A DNA stretch of 8,576 nt from an uncultured Corynebacterium sp. (GCA_945631445.1 CALZCR010000044.1:1-8576); one strand, 5' to 3'. Positions 1-5,535 are shown, numbered from the stretch's first letter. Made by a program: numbers and translations. The notes: generated from the letters alone by a model not told the origin.

Positions 1-247
1 CATCTCCGACGAATACGAGCTGACCCGCGAGATCTTCCGGCGCATCACCGGCCACGAATCACTCATGGCCGGCAACGAACGCCTGGAGCGCTCCGTGTAC
101 CGGCGCTACCCGTATCTGCTGCCGCTCAACGCCATCCAGGTGGAGTTGCTGCGCCGCTACCGCGCCGGGGACGATTCCTTCCTGGTGTCCAAGACCATCC
201 AGGTGACCATGAACGGCCTGGCCACCGGCCTGCGCACCTCCGGGTAG
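1..247 (+). CDS. ppc: Phosphoenolpyruvate carboxylase, C-terminal fragment (5' end outside window)
   Basis: This is the 3' end of a gene entering from the left; the reading frame is open from base 2 and stops at TAG 245-247, giving 81 residues. Two blocks identify it: YPYLLPLNAIQVELLRRYR, and the extreme C-terminus VTMNGLATGLRTSG, which matches the family's invariant ending (TMNGLA-x-LRNTG type). In PEPC the last helix and its terminal Gly reach the active site. The enzyme carboxylates PEP to oxaloacetate, a cytosolic anaplerotic reaction that also supplies aspartate-family amino acids. ATG 65 is an internal Met, not the start. The gene converges on the SUFU-like gene with 3 bp between stop codons, so no terminator fits between them. 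In C. glutamicum ppc belongs to the gap-pgk-tpi cluster; here the downstream neighbour differs. The catalytic N-terminal part cannot be inspected. Confidence 0.88.
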   Translation, partial: ISDEYELTREIFRRITGHESLMAGNERLERSVYRRYPYLLPLNAIQVELLRRYRAGDDSFLVSKTIQVTMNGLATGLRTSG

Positions 248-250
248 GGG

Positions 251-811
251 TCAGTCGCGGCGCCAGTCGGCGAGGTCTTCGCCGCGGCGGTGCAGGCGGC
301 GCAGCAGCTTGTCGACGCCCTGGTCCACCCCGATCGAGTACTCCTCGTCGGTCAACAGCGCCAGCTGCAGGATCAGGGTCATGCGGCCGTCTTCGCGCAC
401 GTGCGGGGTCTGCCCGCCCCACAAGGTGGGCCCGATGAGCAGGCCGTGTTCCATGAGCAGGTCGCCGTCGGCGGTCAGCCCGGCGCGGGTGCCCAGATCG
501 GGCAGGAAAACGCCGGGTTGGGCGGGCACGGTACCGGCCGCTTTGTGCAGCATGTCGGCGGCTTCGGTGACGGCGGCGCTGAGCATCACCTCGCTTTCGT
601 GGGCGATGACGAGCAGTTCGCAGCGGACCTCAGTGTCGGTTTCTTCGGTCATGACTAACCCGGTGTCCACGGCGCCGAAGTCGAAGGTGGCGGCGAAGCG
701 GCGGTTCTCGTCGAGCGCGCCGGTGGCCACGCGCCACCCGTTGACTTGGCGCAGGGTTTTTTCGCCGGGCAGGATCTGGTCGAGCCAGTAGGCGGTGTCT
801 TCGAAGTTCAG
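251..811 (-). CDS. Suppressor-of-fused (SUFU) domain-like protein, start uncertain
   Basis: A soluble protein of up to 186 residues with no signal peptide or membrane segment. The second half reads like bacterial SUFU-domain proteins: a CELLVIA strand, a segment ending GVFLPDL, then LLMEHGLLIGPTLWG, then LILQLALLTDEEYSIGV and a GVDKLL helix near the C-terminus, matching the family's 'PLT-x-x-E ... G-x-x-x-L' ending. The bacterial function of this fold is not established; toxin-immunity roles have been proposed for some members, but nothing here points to one. It follows aspT directly and is probably cotranscribed with it. The start is a problem: the frame has no ATG, GTG or TTG between the aspT stop and codon 28. 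The longest plausible start is a CTG at 811, 2 bp after the aspT TAG (814-816), which would suit translational coupling. The first ordinary codon is GTG at 730, which would give 159 residues but drop a coding-looking stretch (WLDQILPGEKTLRQVNGW). Coding assignment is firm; start and family are moderate. Confidence 0.68.
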   Translation of the reverse strand: MNFEDTAYWLDQILPGEKTLRQVNGWRVATGALDENRRFAATFDFGAVDTGLVMTEETDTEVRCELLVIAHESEVMLSAAVTEAADMLHKAAGTVPAQPGVFLPDLGTRAGLTADGDLLMEHGLLIGPTLWGGQTPHVREDGRMTLILQLALLTDEEYSIGVDQGVDKLLRRLHRRGEDLADWRRD

Positions 812-813
812 GG

Positions 814-2085
814 CTACGCCCCCAGCTTCTCGACGGCCGCGAGCAGCACGCAGGTGGCCACCCCGTCCATCGCGGCGGTGACCTCGGCCACCGGCGGCAG
901 GGACGGGGCGAGCCGGATGTTGCGGTTGTTCGGGTCCTGCTTCAACGGGAAAGAGGAGCCGGCGCCGGTCAAGGCGATGCCGGCGTCTTTGGCCAGCTCC
1001 ACCACGCGCGAGGCGGTGCCGTCGATGACGTCGAGGGAGATGAAGTATCCGCCCTGCGGCGTCGTCCAGCGGGCGACCTCGTACTTGCCCAGGCGCTCTT
1101 TGAGGATCTCCAGCACCTTGGTGAATTTCGGCGCCAGGATGTCGGCGTGGCGGCGCATGACCTGGCGCACGCCCTCGGCGTCGCCGAAGTAGCGGGCGTG
1201 GGCCAGCTGGTTGACCTTGTTCGGGCCGATGCCGCGCGCGGAGGCGACCGACTTGTACCAGTCGAGGTTGGCCGGGGAGGAGGCGAAGAAGCTGACGCCG
1301 GCGCCGGCGTGGGTGATCTTCGACGTCGAGGTCAAATACCAGAAGCGGTTGGGGTGGCCGGCGGCCTCCGCGAAGCCGAGCACGTCGTGCACCGGCGGGA
1401 ACTCGTCGGTCAGCGTGTGCACGGCATAGGCGTTGTCCCACACGATGCGGAAGTCCGGGGCGGCGGTCTCCATCTCCGCCAGGCCGCGGGCGATCTCCTC
1501 GCTGGTGGTGATCCCCGTCGGGTTGGAGAACACCGGCACCAGCCACATGCCCTTGACCTGCGGGTCTTTGACCAGTTCCTGGATGGCCCCCAGGTCGGGG
1601 CCGTCCTCGAGCATCGGCACGGAGATCATCTCGAAGCCGAATTTCTCGGTGATGGTGAAGTGGCGGTCATAGCCCGGGACCGGGCAGATCCACTTGACGG
1701 TCTCCTCGTCCTTCCAGGGACGTTCGGAGTCGTTGGTGCCGAAGGCGTACGCCCAGGAGACGAGGTCGAACATGATGTTGAGGCTGGAGGAATCGCCGGC
1801 GTAGATCTGCTCGAGCTCCACGCCGAGCAGCTCCGCCCAGATGCCGCGGATATCGGCGAGCCCGGTGAGGTTGCCGTAGTTGCGCACGTCCGTGCCGTCG
1901 GCCGCGTGGTGGTCGCCCTTGCCCGGGAGCTCGAGCAGGGCGTCGGCCAGGTCGAGTTGCTCGGCGGCGGGCTTGCCGCGGGTCAGATCCAGTTTCAGGT
2001 CCTTGGCCTTCAGCTCGTCGTAGTCCTGGCGGACCTCGGCGGCGAAGGTGGCGAGTTGGTCTGCGTCGAAATCAAGAAGCGACAA
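814..2085 (-). CDS. aspT: Aspartate aminotransferase, corynebacterial AspT type (subgroup Ic)
   Basis: A 423-residue PLP-dependent transaminase that interconverts aspartate/2-oxoglutarate and oxaloacetate/glutamate in the cytosol. It matches the C. glutamicum AspT pattern almost throughout: LDLTRGKP at about 33-39, the PLP-phosphate segment GDSSSLNIMFD at 97-107, CPVPGYDRHF at 134-143, FSNPTG with Asn188, VWDNAY with Asp217 and Tyr220, the Schiff-base lysine Lys256 in STSKIT, GIGPNKVNQLAHARYF at about 286-300, and substrate-carboxylate Arg391 in NIRLAPSLPP. Length is normal for the family. The chosen start is TTG 2085, which gives MSLLDFDADQ: it has a strong ribosome-binding site (AGGGAAGG, bases 2101-2094) 8 nt upstream. 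The frame stays open to 2286, but that extension has no homology-like content and crosses the promoter region. The SUFU-like gene follows closely. The adjacent P450 gene is divergent and unrelated in pathway. Confidence 0.93.
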   Translation of the reverse strand: MSLLDFDADQLATFAAEVRQDYDELKAKDLKLDLTRGKPAAEQLDLADALLELPGKGDHHAADGTDVRNYGNLTGLADIRGIWAELLGVELEQIYAGDSSSLNIMFDLVSWAYAFGTNDSERPWKDEETVKWICPVPGYDRHFTITEKFGFEMISVPMLEDGPDLGAIQELVKDPQVKGMWLVPVFSNPTGITTSEEIARGLAEMETAAPDFRIVWDNAYAVHTLTDEFPPVHDVLGFAEAAGHPNRFWYLTSTSKITHAGAGVSFFASSPANLDWYKSVASARGIGPNKVNQLAHARYFGDAEGVRQVMRRHADILAPKFTKVLEILKERLGKYEVARWTTPQGGYFISLDVIDGTASRVVELAKDAGIALTGAGSSFPLKQDPNNRNIRLAPSLPPVAEVTAAMDGVATCVLLAAVEKLGA

Positions 2086-2109
2086 GGTGAAAACCTTCCC
2101 TGTATCGGG

Positions 2110-2134
2110 GGCGCGCCTGACTGCGCGCCTGACT
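2110..2134 (-). repeat. 12-bp tandem repeat with stem-loop in the aspT leader
   Basis: The + strand carries two perfect adjacent copies of GCGCGCCTGACT (2111-2122 and 2123-2134). The first copy plus its flanking base can pair with the second: arms GGCGCGC (2110-2116) and GCGCGCC (2123-2129) give a 7-bp all-G/C stem with a 6-nt loop. It lies between the candidate aspT -10 and the ribosome-binding site, 8 bp upstream of the latter, so it would be in the 5' untranslated leader. A competing outer pairing of GGGGGC with GCCCCC in the same leader is also possible. Whether it affects translation is inference. Confidence 0.6.
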
Positions 2135-2141
2135 GGCCCCC

Positions 2142-2170
2142 ATCGTAGTTCGCCGCCGCCGGGCGAGTTT
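2142..2170 (-). promoter_or_regulatory. Candidate aspT promoter
   Basis: On the minus strand TACGAT followed by GGG (hexamer at 2147-2142) fits the corynebacterial -10 form TAnnnT-GG. The -35 position 17 bp upstream reads AAACTC, a poor match, but -35 elements are weakly conserved in corynebacteria. Transcription would begin near 2135, giving a leader of about 50 nt that contains the tandem repeat. A second possible -10, TATCAT, lies upstream at 2270-2265. Sequence-only call. Confidence 0.35.
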
Positions 2171-2350
2171 GCGGGGCTGGCCGGGAGGAACAGGGCCGTT
2201 TTCGAGTGGGTTCCGGGCCCCGGTTGTGCGCTATGAGAACACCAAAACGCCCGTTGATTCGACAATGATAGGTTCTTTACCCCCATCGGGGTGTGGAGTA
2301 TGCCCCAAGCAGCAGTAATCCAGAAAATTAAATATTACAAACCACGCATG

Positions 2351-2367
2351 AGATCCCATAGATCCCA
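2351..2367. repeat. Short direct repeat AGATCCCA x2
   Basis: AGATCCCA occurs at 2351-2358 and again at 2360-2367, one base apart, so the repeat period is 9 bp. It lies about 70 bp upstream of the candidate P450 -35. It may be a regulator-binding direct repeat or chance; no family is recognised. Confidence 0.3.
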
Positions 2368-2383
2368 CCATTGCACCCCCGAA

Positions 2384-2397
2384 AAAGGTCAACCTTT
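2384..2397. promoter_or_regulatory. Palindrome AAAGGT-CA-ACCTTT upstream of the P450 gene
   Basis: A perfect inverted repeat with 6-bp arms and a 2-bp centre. With one offset base it extends to GAAAAAGGTCAACCTTTC (2381-2398). It lies 22 bp upstream of the candidate -35 of the P450 unit, a normal place for an activator or repressor dimer. I do not recognise the cognate regulator, and no regulator gene is in the window. Confidence 0.42.
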
Positions 2398-2402
2398 CGC
2401 CG

Positions 2403-2418
2403 TATGTTTCCCCTCACA
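2403..2418. promoter_or_regulatory. Possible GlxR (CRP-family) binding site, distal
   Basis: TATGT-TTCCCC-TCACA matches the GlxR/CRP consensus TGTGA-N6-TCACA at 8 of the 10 half-site positions. It ends 1 bp before the candidate P450 -35 hexamer. GlxR is the global cAMP-responsive regulator of corynebacteria and is known to control carbon and aromatic catabolism genes. Assignment rests on motif and position only. Confidence 0.35.
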
Positions 2419-2419
2419 C

Positions 2420-2449
2420 TTGTCCTGTAAGCCAGGTCACTCCTAATGT
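2420..2449 (+). promoter_or_regulatory. Candidate promoter of the P450 operon
   Basis: TTGTCC (2420-2425) and TAATGT (2444-2449) are separated by 18 bp and would start transcription near 2456, leaving a leader of about 75 nt. An alternative -10, CATAAC after TG, lies at 2455-2460. Both are imperfect; the call relies on position and the surrounding operator-like motifs. Confidence 0.33.
2426..2441. promoter_or_regulatory. Possible GlxR (CRP-family) binding site, proximal
   Basis: TGTAA-GCCAGG-TCACT also matches TGTGA-N6-TCACA at 8 of 10 positions. It is centred 23 bp downstream of the first candidate site and falls within the spacer of the candidate promoter. Binding here would be expected to block RNA polymerase, whereas the distal site could activate or cooperate. 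Motif-only evidence. Confidence 0.35.
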
Positions 2450-2531
2450 CCCTGCATAACCCACGACGCACCCGGACCGCAGCTCAGCGGACTGGAGCGC
2501 CACTTGGAGAACAAGACCCGAGGAGCTTTCC

Positions 2532-4886
2532 ATGACCGACACCCTGGCCAACCAGAACACCGACGCCGGCGCCTCCGCCTGCCCGTTTTTGAACGGCGAG
2601 ATGGTCGACGTCGCCGCGCTGAACAACCGCGAGAGCGTCTCCGACGAACACTTCGACCCCCTGGGCACCGACTTCGTCAACGACCCGTGGGGGCACACCC
2701 AGTGGTCCTTCCACAACGAGCCGGTGTTCTACTCCCACAAGCTCGGCTACTGGGTCGTCACCCGCTACGACGACATCATGAAGATCTTCAAGGACACCGA
2801 GAACTACTCCGCCTCCAATGTCCTGGACAAGGCCGTCCCGCTCTCCGACGAGGCCAAGGACGTCCTCGACGACTACGGCTACGACTTCCGCGACACCATC
2901 GTCAACACCGACGAGCCGATCCACACCCCGCGCCGCCGCGCCCTGGAAGAGCCCTTCCGCGTCGAGCAGCTGCGCAAGCTGGAGGAGACCGCGCGTGCCA
3001 CCGTCGACAGCTACATCGACAAGTTCATCGCCGACGGCGAGGCCGACGTCTACACCGATCTGCTGCACATCTCCCCGCTGACCGTCGCCCTGCAGTTCAT
3101 GGGCATCCCGGCCGAGGACATGGCCAAGATCCACGAATACTCCATGGCGCACGCCACCACCACCTGGGGCAAGCCGGCCCCGGGCCAAGACCTGACCGTC
3201 GCGGAGACCAACGGCAAGTTCTGGCAGCACTCCCAGAAGGTCCTGGCCAAGCTCATGGCCGACGAGACGGCCGAGGGCTGGGTGCCGCACTCCATCCGCG
3301 CGCACCGCGAGGACCCGGAGACCGTCCCGATGTACTACCTACGCTCCAAGACGATGTCCGCGGTCACCGCCGCGCACGACACCACCGCGAACTCCGCGTC
3401 GAACCTGTTCATCTACCTGCACACCGAGCGCCCCGACCTGTGGAAGACGCTGCAGCAAAACCCGGAGCTGCTGCCGAACGCCATCGAAGAGTCCCTGCGA
3501 CTCAACGGCGGATCGCACGCCTGGCGCCGCAAGACCGTCAACGAGGTCGAAGTCCGCGGCGTGACGATCCCGGCCGGCGAAAACGTCCTGCTGGTCACCT
3601 CCGTGGCCAACCGCGACCCGGAGGTCTTCCCGGACCCGCACACCTTCGACCTCTACCGCGACAACGTCACCAAGCACCTGACCTTCGGCTACGGCATCCA
3701 CCAGTGCATGGGCCGCAACCTGGCGCGCATGCAGATGCAGATCCTGTTCCAGCAGCTGCTCAAGCGCCTGCCGCACATCCAGCTCGACGAAGGCCAGGAC
3801 ACCAGCTTCGGCCGCCTGCCGTCGATGTCCTTCCGCGGCCCGCAGACCATCCGGGTGCACTGGGACGCGGCCAAGAACCCGGAGAACTTCGGCCCCGTCT
3901 CGGAGGAGAACCCGGCGATCGTCTACAACGGACCCAGCCGTGAGTTGCGCACCCGCACCATGGTCGTCTCCGAGATCGAGGACACGACCGACACGATCCG
4001 CCGCATCACGCTGACCAACATGGATGAGACGGAACTGCCGAAGTGCTACTCCGGCGCCCACATCGAAATCAACGCCGGCGGGCTCAACCGCCAGTACTCC
4101 CTGGTCAACGAAGCGCCCGACGTCTGGGAGATCGCGGTGCAGCTCGAGGAGGAAAGCCGCGGCGGCTCGAAGTGGATCCATGAGAACCTCACGCCCGGCT
4201 CCGTCGTCGAGGTCCGCGGCCCGCGCAACAACTTCCGCTTCAACAAGGAGGCCACCAAGCTCATCCTGGTCGGCGCGGGCATCGGCATCACCCCGATGCT
4301 GGCCATGGCCGACGAAGCCAAGGCCGAGGGCATCGACTATGAGCTGCACTACTCGGGCAGCTCCAAGGACTCCATGGCCTACCTGGAACGCATCGTCCGC
4401 GACCACGGCGGCACCGCGGAGCTGCACATCTCCGAGGAGGGCACCCGCATGGACGTCACGCAGTTCGCCAACCGCTACGAAGACGGCGTCCAGCTGCTGA
4501 CCTGCGGCCCGGACCGCTTCACCTCCGCCATCCTCGAGGCGACCGCCCACTGGCCGGAAGACACCGTCCGCCGCGAATCCTTCACCGCGACCACGCTTAT
4601 CGACGCCTCCCAGAACGAGCCGTTCACCGTGGTGAAGAACTCCACCGGCGAGGAATACACCGTCCCGGCGAACATGACCCTGCTGGAGACCCTGGAGGCC
4701 GCCGGCGAGGACCTCTACGCCGAGTGCCGCGAAGGCATCTGCGGCACCTGCGAGGTCGGGATGGTCTCCGGGAAGGCCGAGCACCGCGACTTGGTGATGT
4801 CCGAGAAGGAAAAGCGCGAGAACAACTCCCTGATGACCTGCGTGTCCCGCGGCGCCTGCGGCTCCAAGCTCGTCCTGGACATCTAA
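2532..4886 (+). CDS. Self-sufficient cytochrome P450, CYP116B (P450RhF-like) heme-FMN-[2Fe-2S] fusion
   Basis: A 784-residue cytosolic monooxygenase of class VII design, in which one chain takes electrons from NAD(P)H and inserts one oxygen atom into a substrate. The heme domain spans about 1-445: I-helix AAHDTT at 280-285 (acid-alcohol pair Asp283/Thr284), ExxR Glu320-Arg323, and heme-ligand Cys392 in FGYGIHQCMG. A short linker leads to a phthalate-dioxygenase-type reductase: FMN motif RQYSL at 520-524, nucleotide-binding GAGIGITPM at 581-589, and CGP at 658-660. A C-terminal plant-type ferredoxin domain follows, with Cys732, Cys737, Cys740 and Cys770 (C-x4-C-x2-C-x29-C). Every key residue is present, and length and many segments match P450RhF (for example GYWVVTRY and LTFGYG-x-HQCMG), so it should be active. 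Known members hydroxylate or O-dealkylate aromatic and related compounds; the substrate here cannot be read. The start is ATG 2532 with AGGAG 6 nt upstream. The 79-aa gene follows after 39 bp and is probably cotranscribed. Codon use is high-GC like its neighbours. Confidence 0.96.
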   Translation: MTDTLANQNTDAGASACPFLNGEMVDVAALNNRESVSDEHFDPLGTDFVNDPWGHTQWSFHNEPVFYSHKLGYWVVTRYDDIMKIFKDTENYSASNVLDKAVPLSDEAKDVLDDYGYDFRDTIVNTDEPIHTPRRRALEEPFRVEQLRKLEETARATVDSYIDKFIADGEADVYTDLLHISPLTVALQFMGIPAEDMAKIHEYSMAHATTTWGKPAPGQDLTVAETNGKFWQHSQKVLAKLMADETAEGWVPHSIRAHREDPETVPMYYLRSKTMSAVTAAHDTTANSASNLFIYLHTERPDLWKTLQQNPELLPNAIEESLRLNGGSHAWRRKTVNEVEVRGVTIPAGENVLLVTSVANRDPEVFPDPHTFDLYRDNVTKHLTFGYGIHQCMGRNLARMQMQILFQQLLKRLPHIQLDEGQDTSFGRLPSMSFRGPQTIRVHWDAAKNPENFGPVSEENPAIVYNGPSRELRTRTMVVSEIEDTTDTIRRITLTNMDETELPKCYSGAHIEINAGGLNRQYSLVNEAPDVWEIAVQLEEESRGGSKWIHENLTPGSVVEVRGPRNNFRFNKEATKLILVGAGIGITPMLAMADEAKAEGIDYELHYSGSSKDSMAYLERIVRDHGGTAELHISEEGTRMDVTQFANRYEDGVQLLTCGPDRFTSAILEATAHWPEDTVRRESFTATTLIDASQNEPFTVVKNSTGEEYTVPANMTLLETLEAAGEDLYAECREGICGTCEVGMVSGKAEHRDLVMSEKEKRENNSLMTCVSRGACGSKLVLDI

Positions 4887-4925
4887 AACACCCCGACCCC
4901 GCAACACAGAACAAGGAGAAACACC

Positions 4926-5165
4926 ATGGCACACGTCGACATGTGGGACGTCTTTCGTGAGGTCCCGGCAGAAAAACTCGCCGGCCTCTTCCACCGCTAC
5001 TTAGAGAACAATCCGGAGGCGCAGCTGGTGGAGGGCAAGTCCACCGAGGAGCTCGCCGAGCTGCTGGTGATGGCGTCTACCGGCGCGGAGGACGACTTCG
5101 CGGTGACCAAGATCTTTGATTACGCGCTGAAGTTCTTACGCAAGGAAGAACCCGTCAGCGCCTAA
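4926..5165 (+). CDS. Small acidic protein of unknown function, downstream of the P450
   Basis: A 79-residue protein I do not recognise. It is rich in Glu, Asp, Leu and Ala, has no Cys, signal peptide or membrane segment, and looks mostly helical: an amphipathic stretch around 6-28 (DVFREVPAEKLAGLFHRYLE), a STEELAELLVMAS helix at 39-51, and FAVTKIFDYALKFLRK near the end. It is convincingly coding: a near-ideal ribosome-binding site (AAGGAG, 4913-4918) stands 7 nt before ATG 4926, and it lies between the P450 stop and a strong hairpin, 39 bp after the P450. Because the P450 already carries its own redox partners, this is not an electron carrier. It could be an assembly or stability factor, a substrate-related subunit, or unrelated; none of these is shown. 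It uses the rare leucine codon TTA at codons 26 and 71, unusual for such a GC-rich background. Confidence 0.82.
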   Translation: MAHVDMWDVFREVPAEKLAGLFHRYLENNPEAQLVEGKSTEELAELLVMASTGAEDDFAVTKIFDYALKFLRKEEPVSA

Positions 5166-5167
5166 GA

Positions 5168-5232
5168 CAGCACTGACGCTTAACGACGCCTCCCTCACCG
5201 GTATGCGGTGAGGGAGGCGTCGTCGTGTGCTG
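5168..5232 (+). terminator. Long hairpin closing the P450 operon
   Basis: Arms 5183-5200 and 5206-5223 are perfect complements (18 bp, 5-nt loop GTATG), with an outer 6-bp stem CAGCAC/GTGCTG at 5168-5173 and 5227-5232. It begins 3 bp after the stop of the 79-aa gene. No T-tract follows on either strand, so it is either a U-less terminator or an RNA-stabilising 3' end. It may also stop any transcription arriving from the nad/ffs side. Confidence 0.75.
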
Positions 5233-5272
5233 CGAGGATCGGCTTTATCATTCTGCAGCGACATGAGCGTTT

Positions 5273-5288
5273 ATACGACCGGTCGTAT
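5273..5288. promoter_or_regulatory. Perfect 16-bp palindrome resembling a TetR-family operator
   Basis: ATACGACC followed by GGTCGTAT is a gapless perfect palindrome of the kind bound by many TetR-family repressors. On the minus strand it lies largely within the 16-bp spacer of a possible promoter (TGTCAG, then TATAAA), a classic repressor position. No gene starts downstream in either direction: on the minus strand the next thing is the end of the P450 operon. No TetR gene is in the window. It may be a relic of a lost regulator/transporter unit or control an unannotated RNA. Confidence 0.5.
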
Positions 5289-5430
5289 TTTCTGACATGT
5301 CTCCACGCATATCGCCTGCTCGCCAGCGCAGAAAGAGGCCCGTGGCGTCAGATAATACGACGGGCCGGAAAAGTTGACGGGGCAGCTCGCCTCACACGAA
5401 GACGGCGCCACAGATCAGGAAGGCCCCCAG

Positions 5431-5452
5431 AAAAAATAAGGGGACCCCACGC
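5431..5452 (-). terminator. ffs intrinsic terminator
   Basis: The 3' arm of the SRP RNA closing stem (GCGTGGGGTCCCC, 5452-5440) is followed immediately by TTATTTTTT on the minus strand (5439-5431). The RNA's own terminal helix therefore doubles as the terminator stem. Confidence 0.7.
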
Positions 5453-5530
5453 ACCTGTCAGAGCTCGTTGACCCTTGCTGCGTTCCCGCCCTGGGGGAGT
5501 TCACAAGATGGACACCGCGTGGGATCCTGC
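5440..5530 (-). ncRNA. ffs: Signal recognition particle RNA, small (4.5S) bacterial type
   Basis: The minus strand carries the conserved SRP RNA core: 5495-5472 reads CCCAGGGCGGGAACGCAGCA followed by AGGG, i.e. the Ffh-binding helix 8 with its GGAA tetraloop (5486-5483) and the asymmetric AGCA-type internal loop. The ends pair as a closing stem, GGATCCCACGC (5527-5517) with GCGTGGGGTCC (5452-5442), one G-U wobble. About 91 nt, normal for the Alu-less bacterial form. It binds Ffh and directs nascent membrane and secreted proteins to FtsY/SecYEG. The exact 5' end (5528-5530) is inferred from the -10 position. It lies 46 bp downstream of nadS but has its own promoter and terminator signals. Confidence 0.93.
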
Positions 5531-5535
5531 GTCCT

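Larger units (their letters stand above)
2086..2531. other. Divergent intergenic region between aspT and the P450 gene
   Basis: This 446-bp stretch holds no convincing coding sequence. The aspT-proximal part (to about 2220) is GC-rich and contains the leader repeat and candidate aspT promoter. The middle (about 2260-2345) is AT-rich, including AAAATTAAATATTACAA at 2324-2340. The P450-proximal part carries a short direct repeat, a palindrome, two GlxR-like sites and a candidate promoter, all listed separately. The last 70 bp before the P450 start show no clear structure except the ribosome-binding site AGGAG at 2521-2525. Confidence 0.7.

Noticed and set aside
1147..2148. 333-codon open frame on the plus strand opposite aspT
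   Set aside because: Antisense shadow of aspT, biased composition, no motif and no credible ribosome-binding site.
2086..2286. 67-codon N-terminal extension of aspT up to ATG 2286
   Set aside because: The extension has no family similarity, crosses the promoter and leader repeat, and the TTG at 2085 has the ribosome-binding site and the family N-terminus.
3339..4994. 551-codon open frame on the minus strand across the P450 gene
   Set aside because: It is the antisense shadow of a clearly homologous high-GC gene; its predicted protein is Val/Gly/Asp-rich with no recognisable domain.
5392..5454. 20-residue hydrophobic peptide from GTG on the minus strand (PLFFLGAFLICGAVFV)
   Set aside because: It looks like a membrane peptide, but it begins within the SRP RNA, crosses its terminator and has no ribosome-binding site; the run of Phe comes from the terminator T-tract.
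5208..5471. 87-codon open frame running from the P450 hairpin into ffs
   Set aside because: It starts inside the hairpin, ends inside the SRP RNA antisense, has no ribosome-binding site and an Arg-rich, non-protein-like composition.
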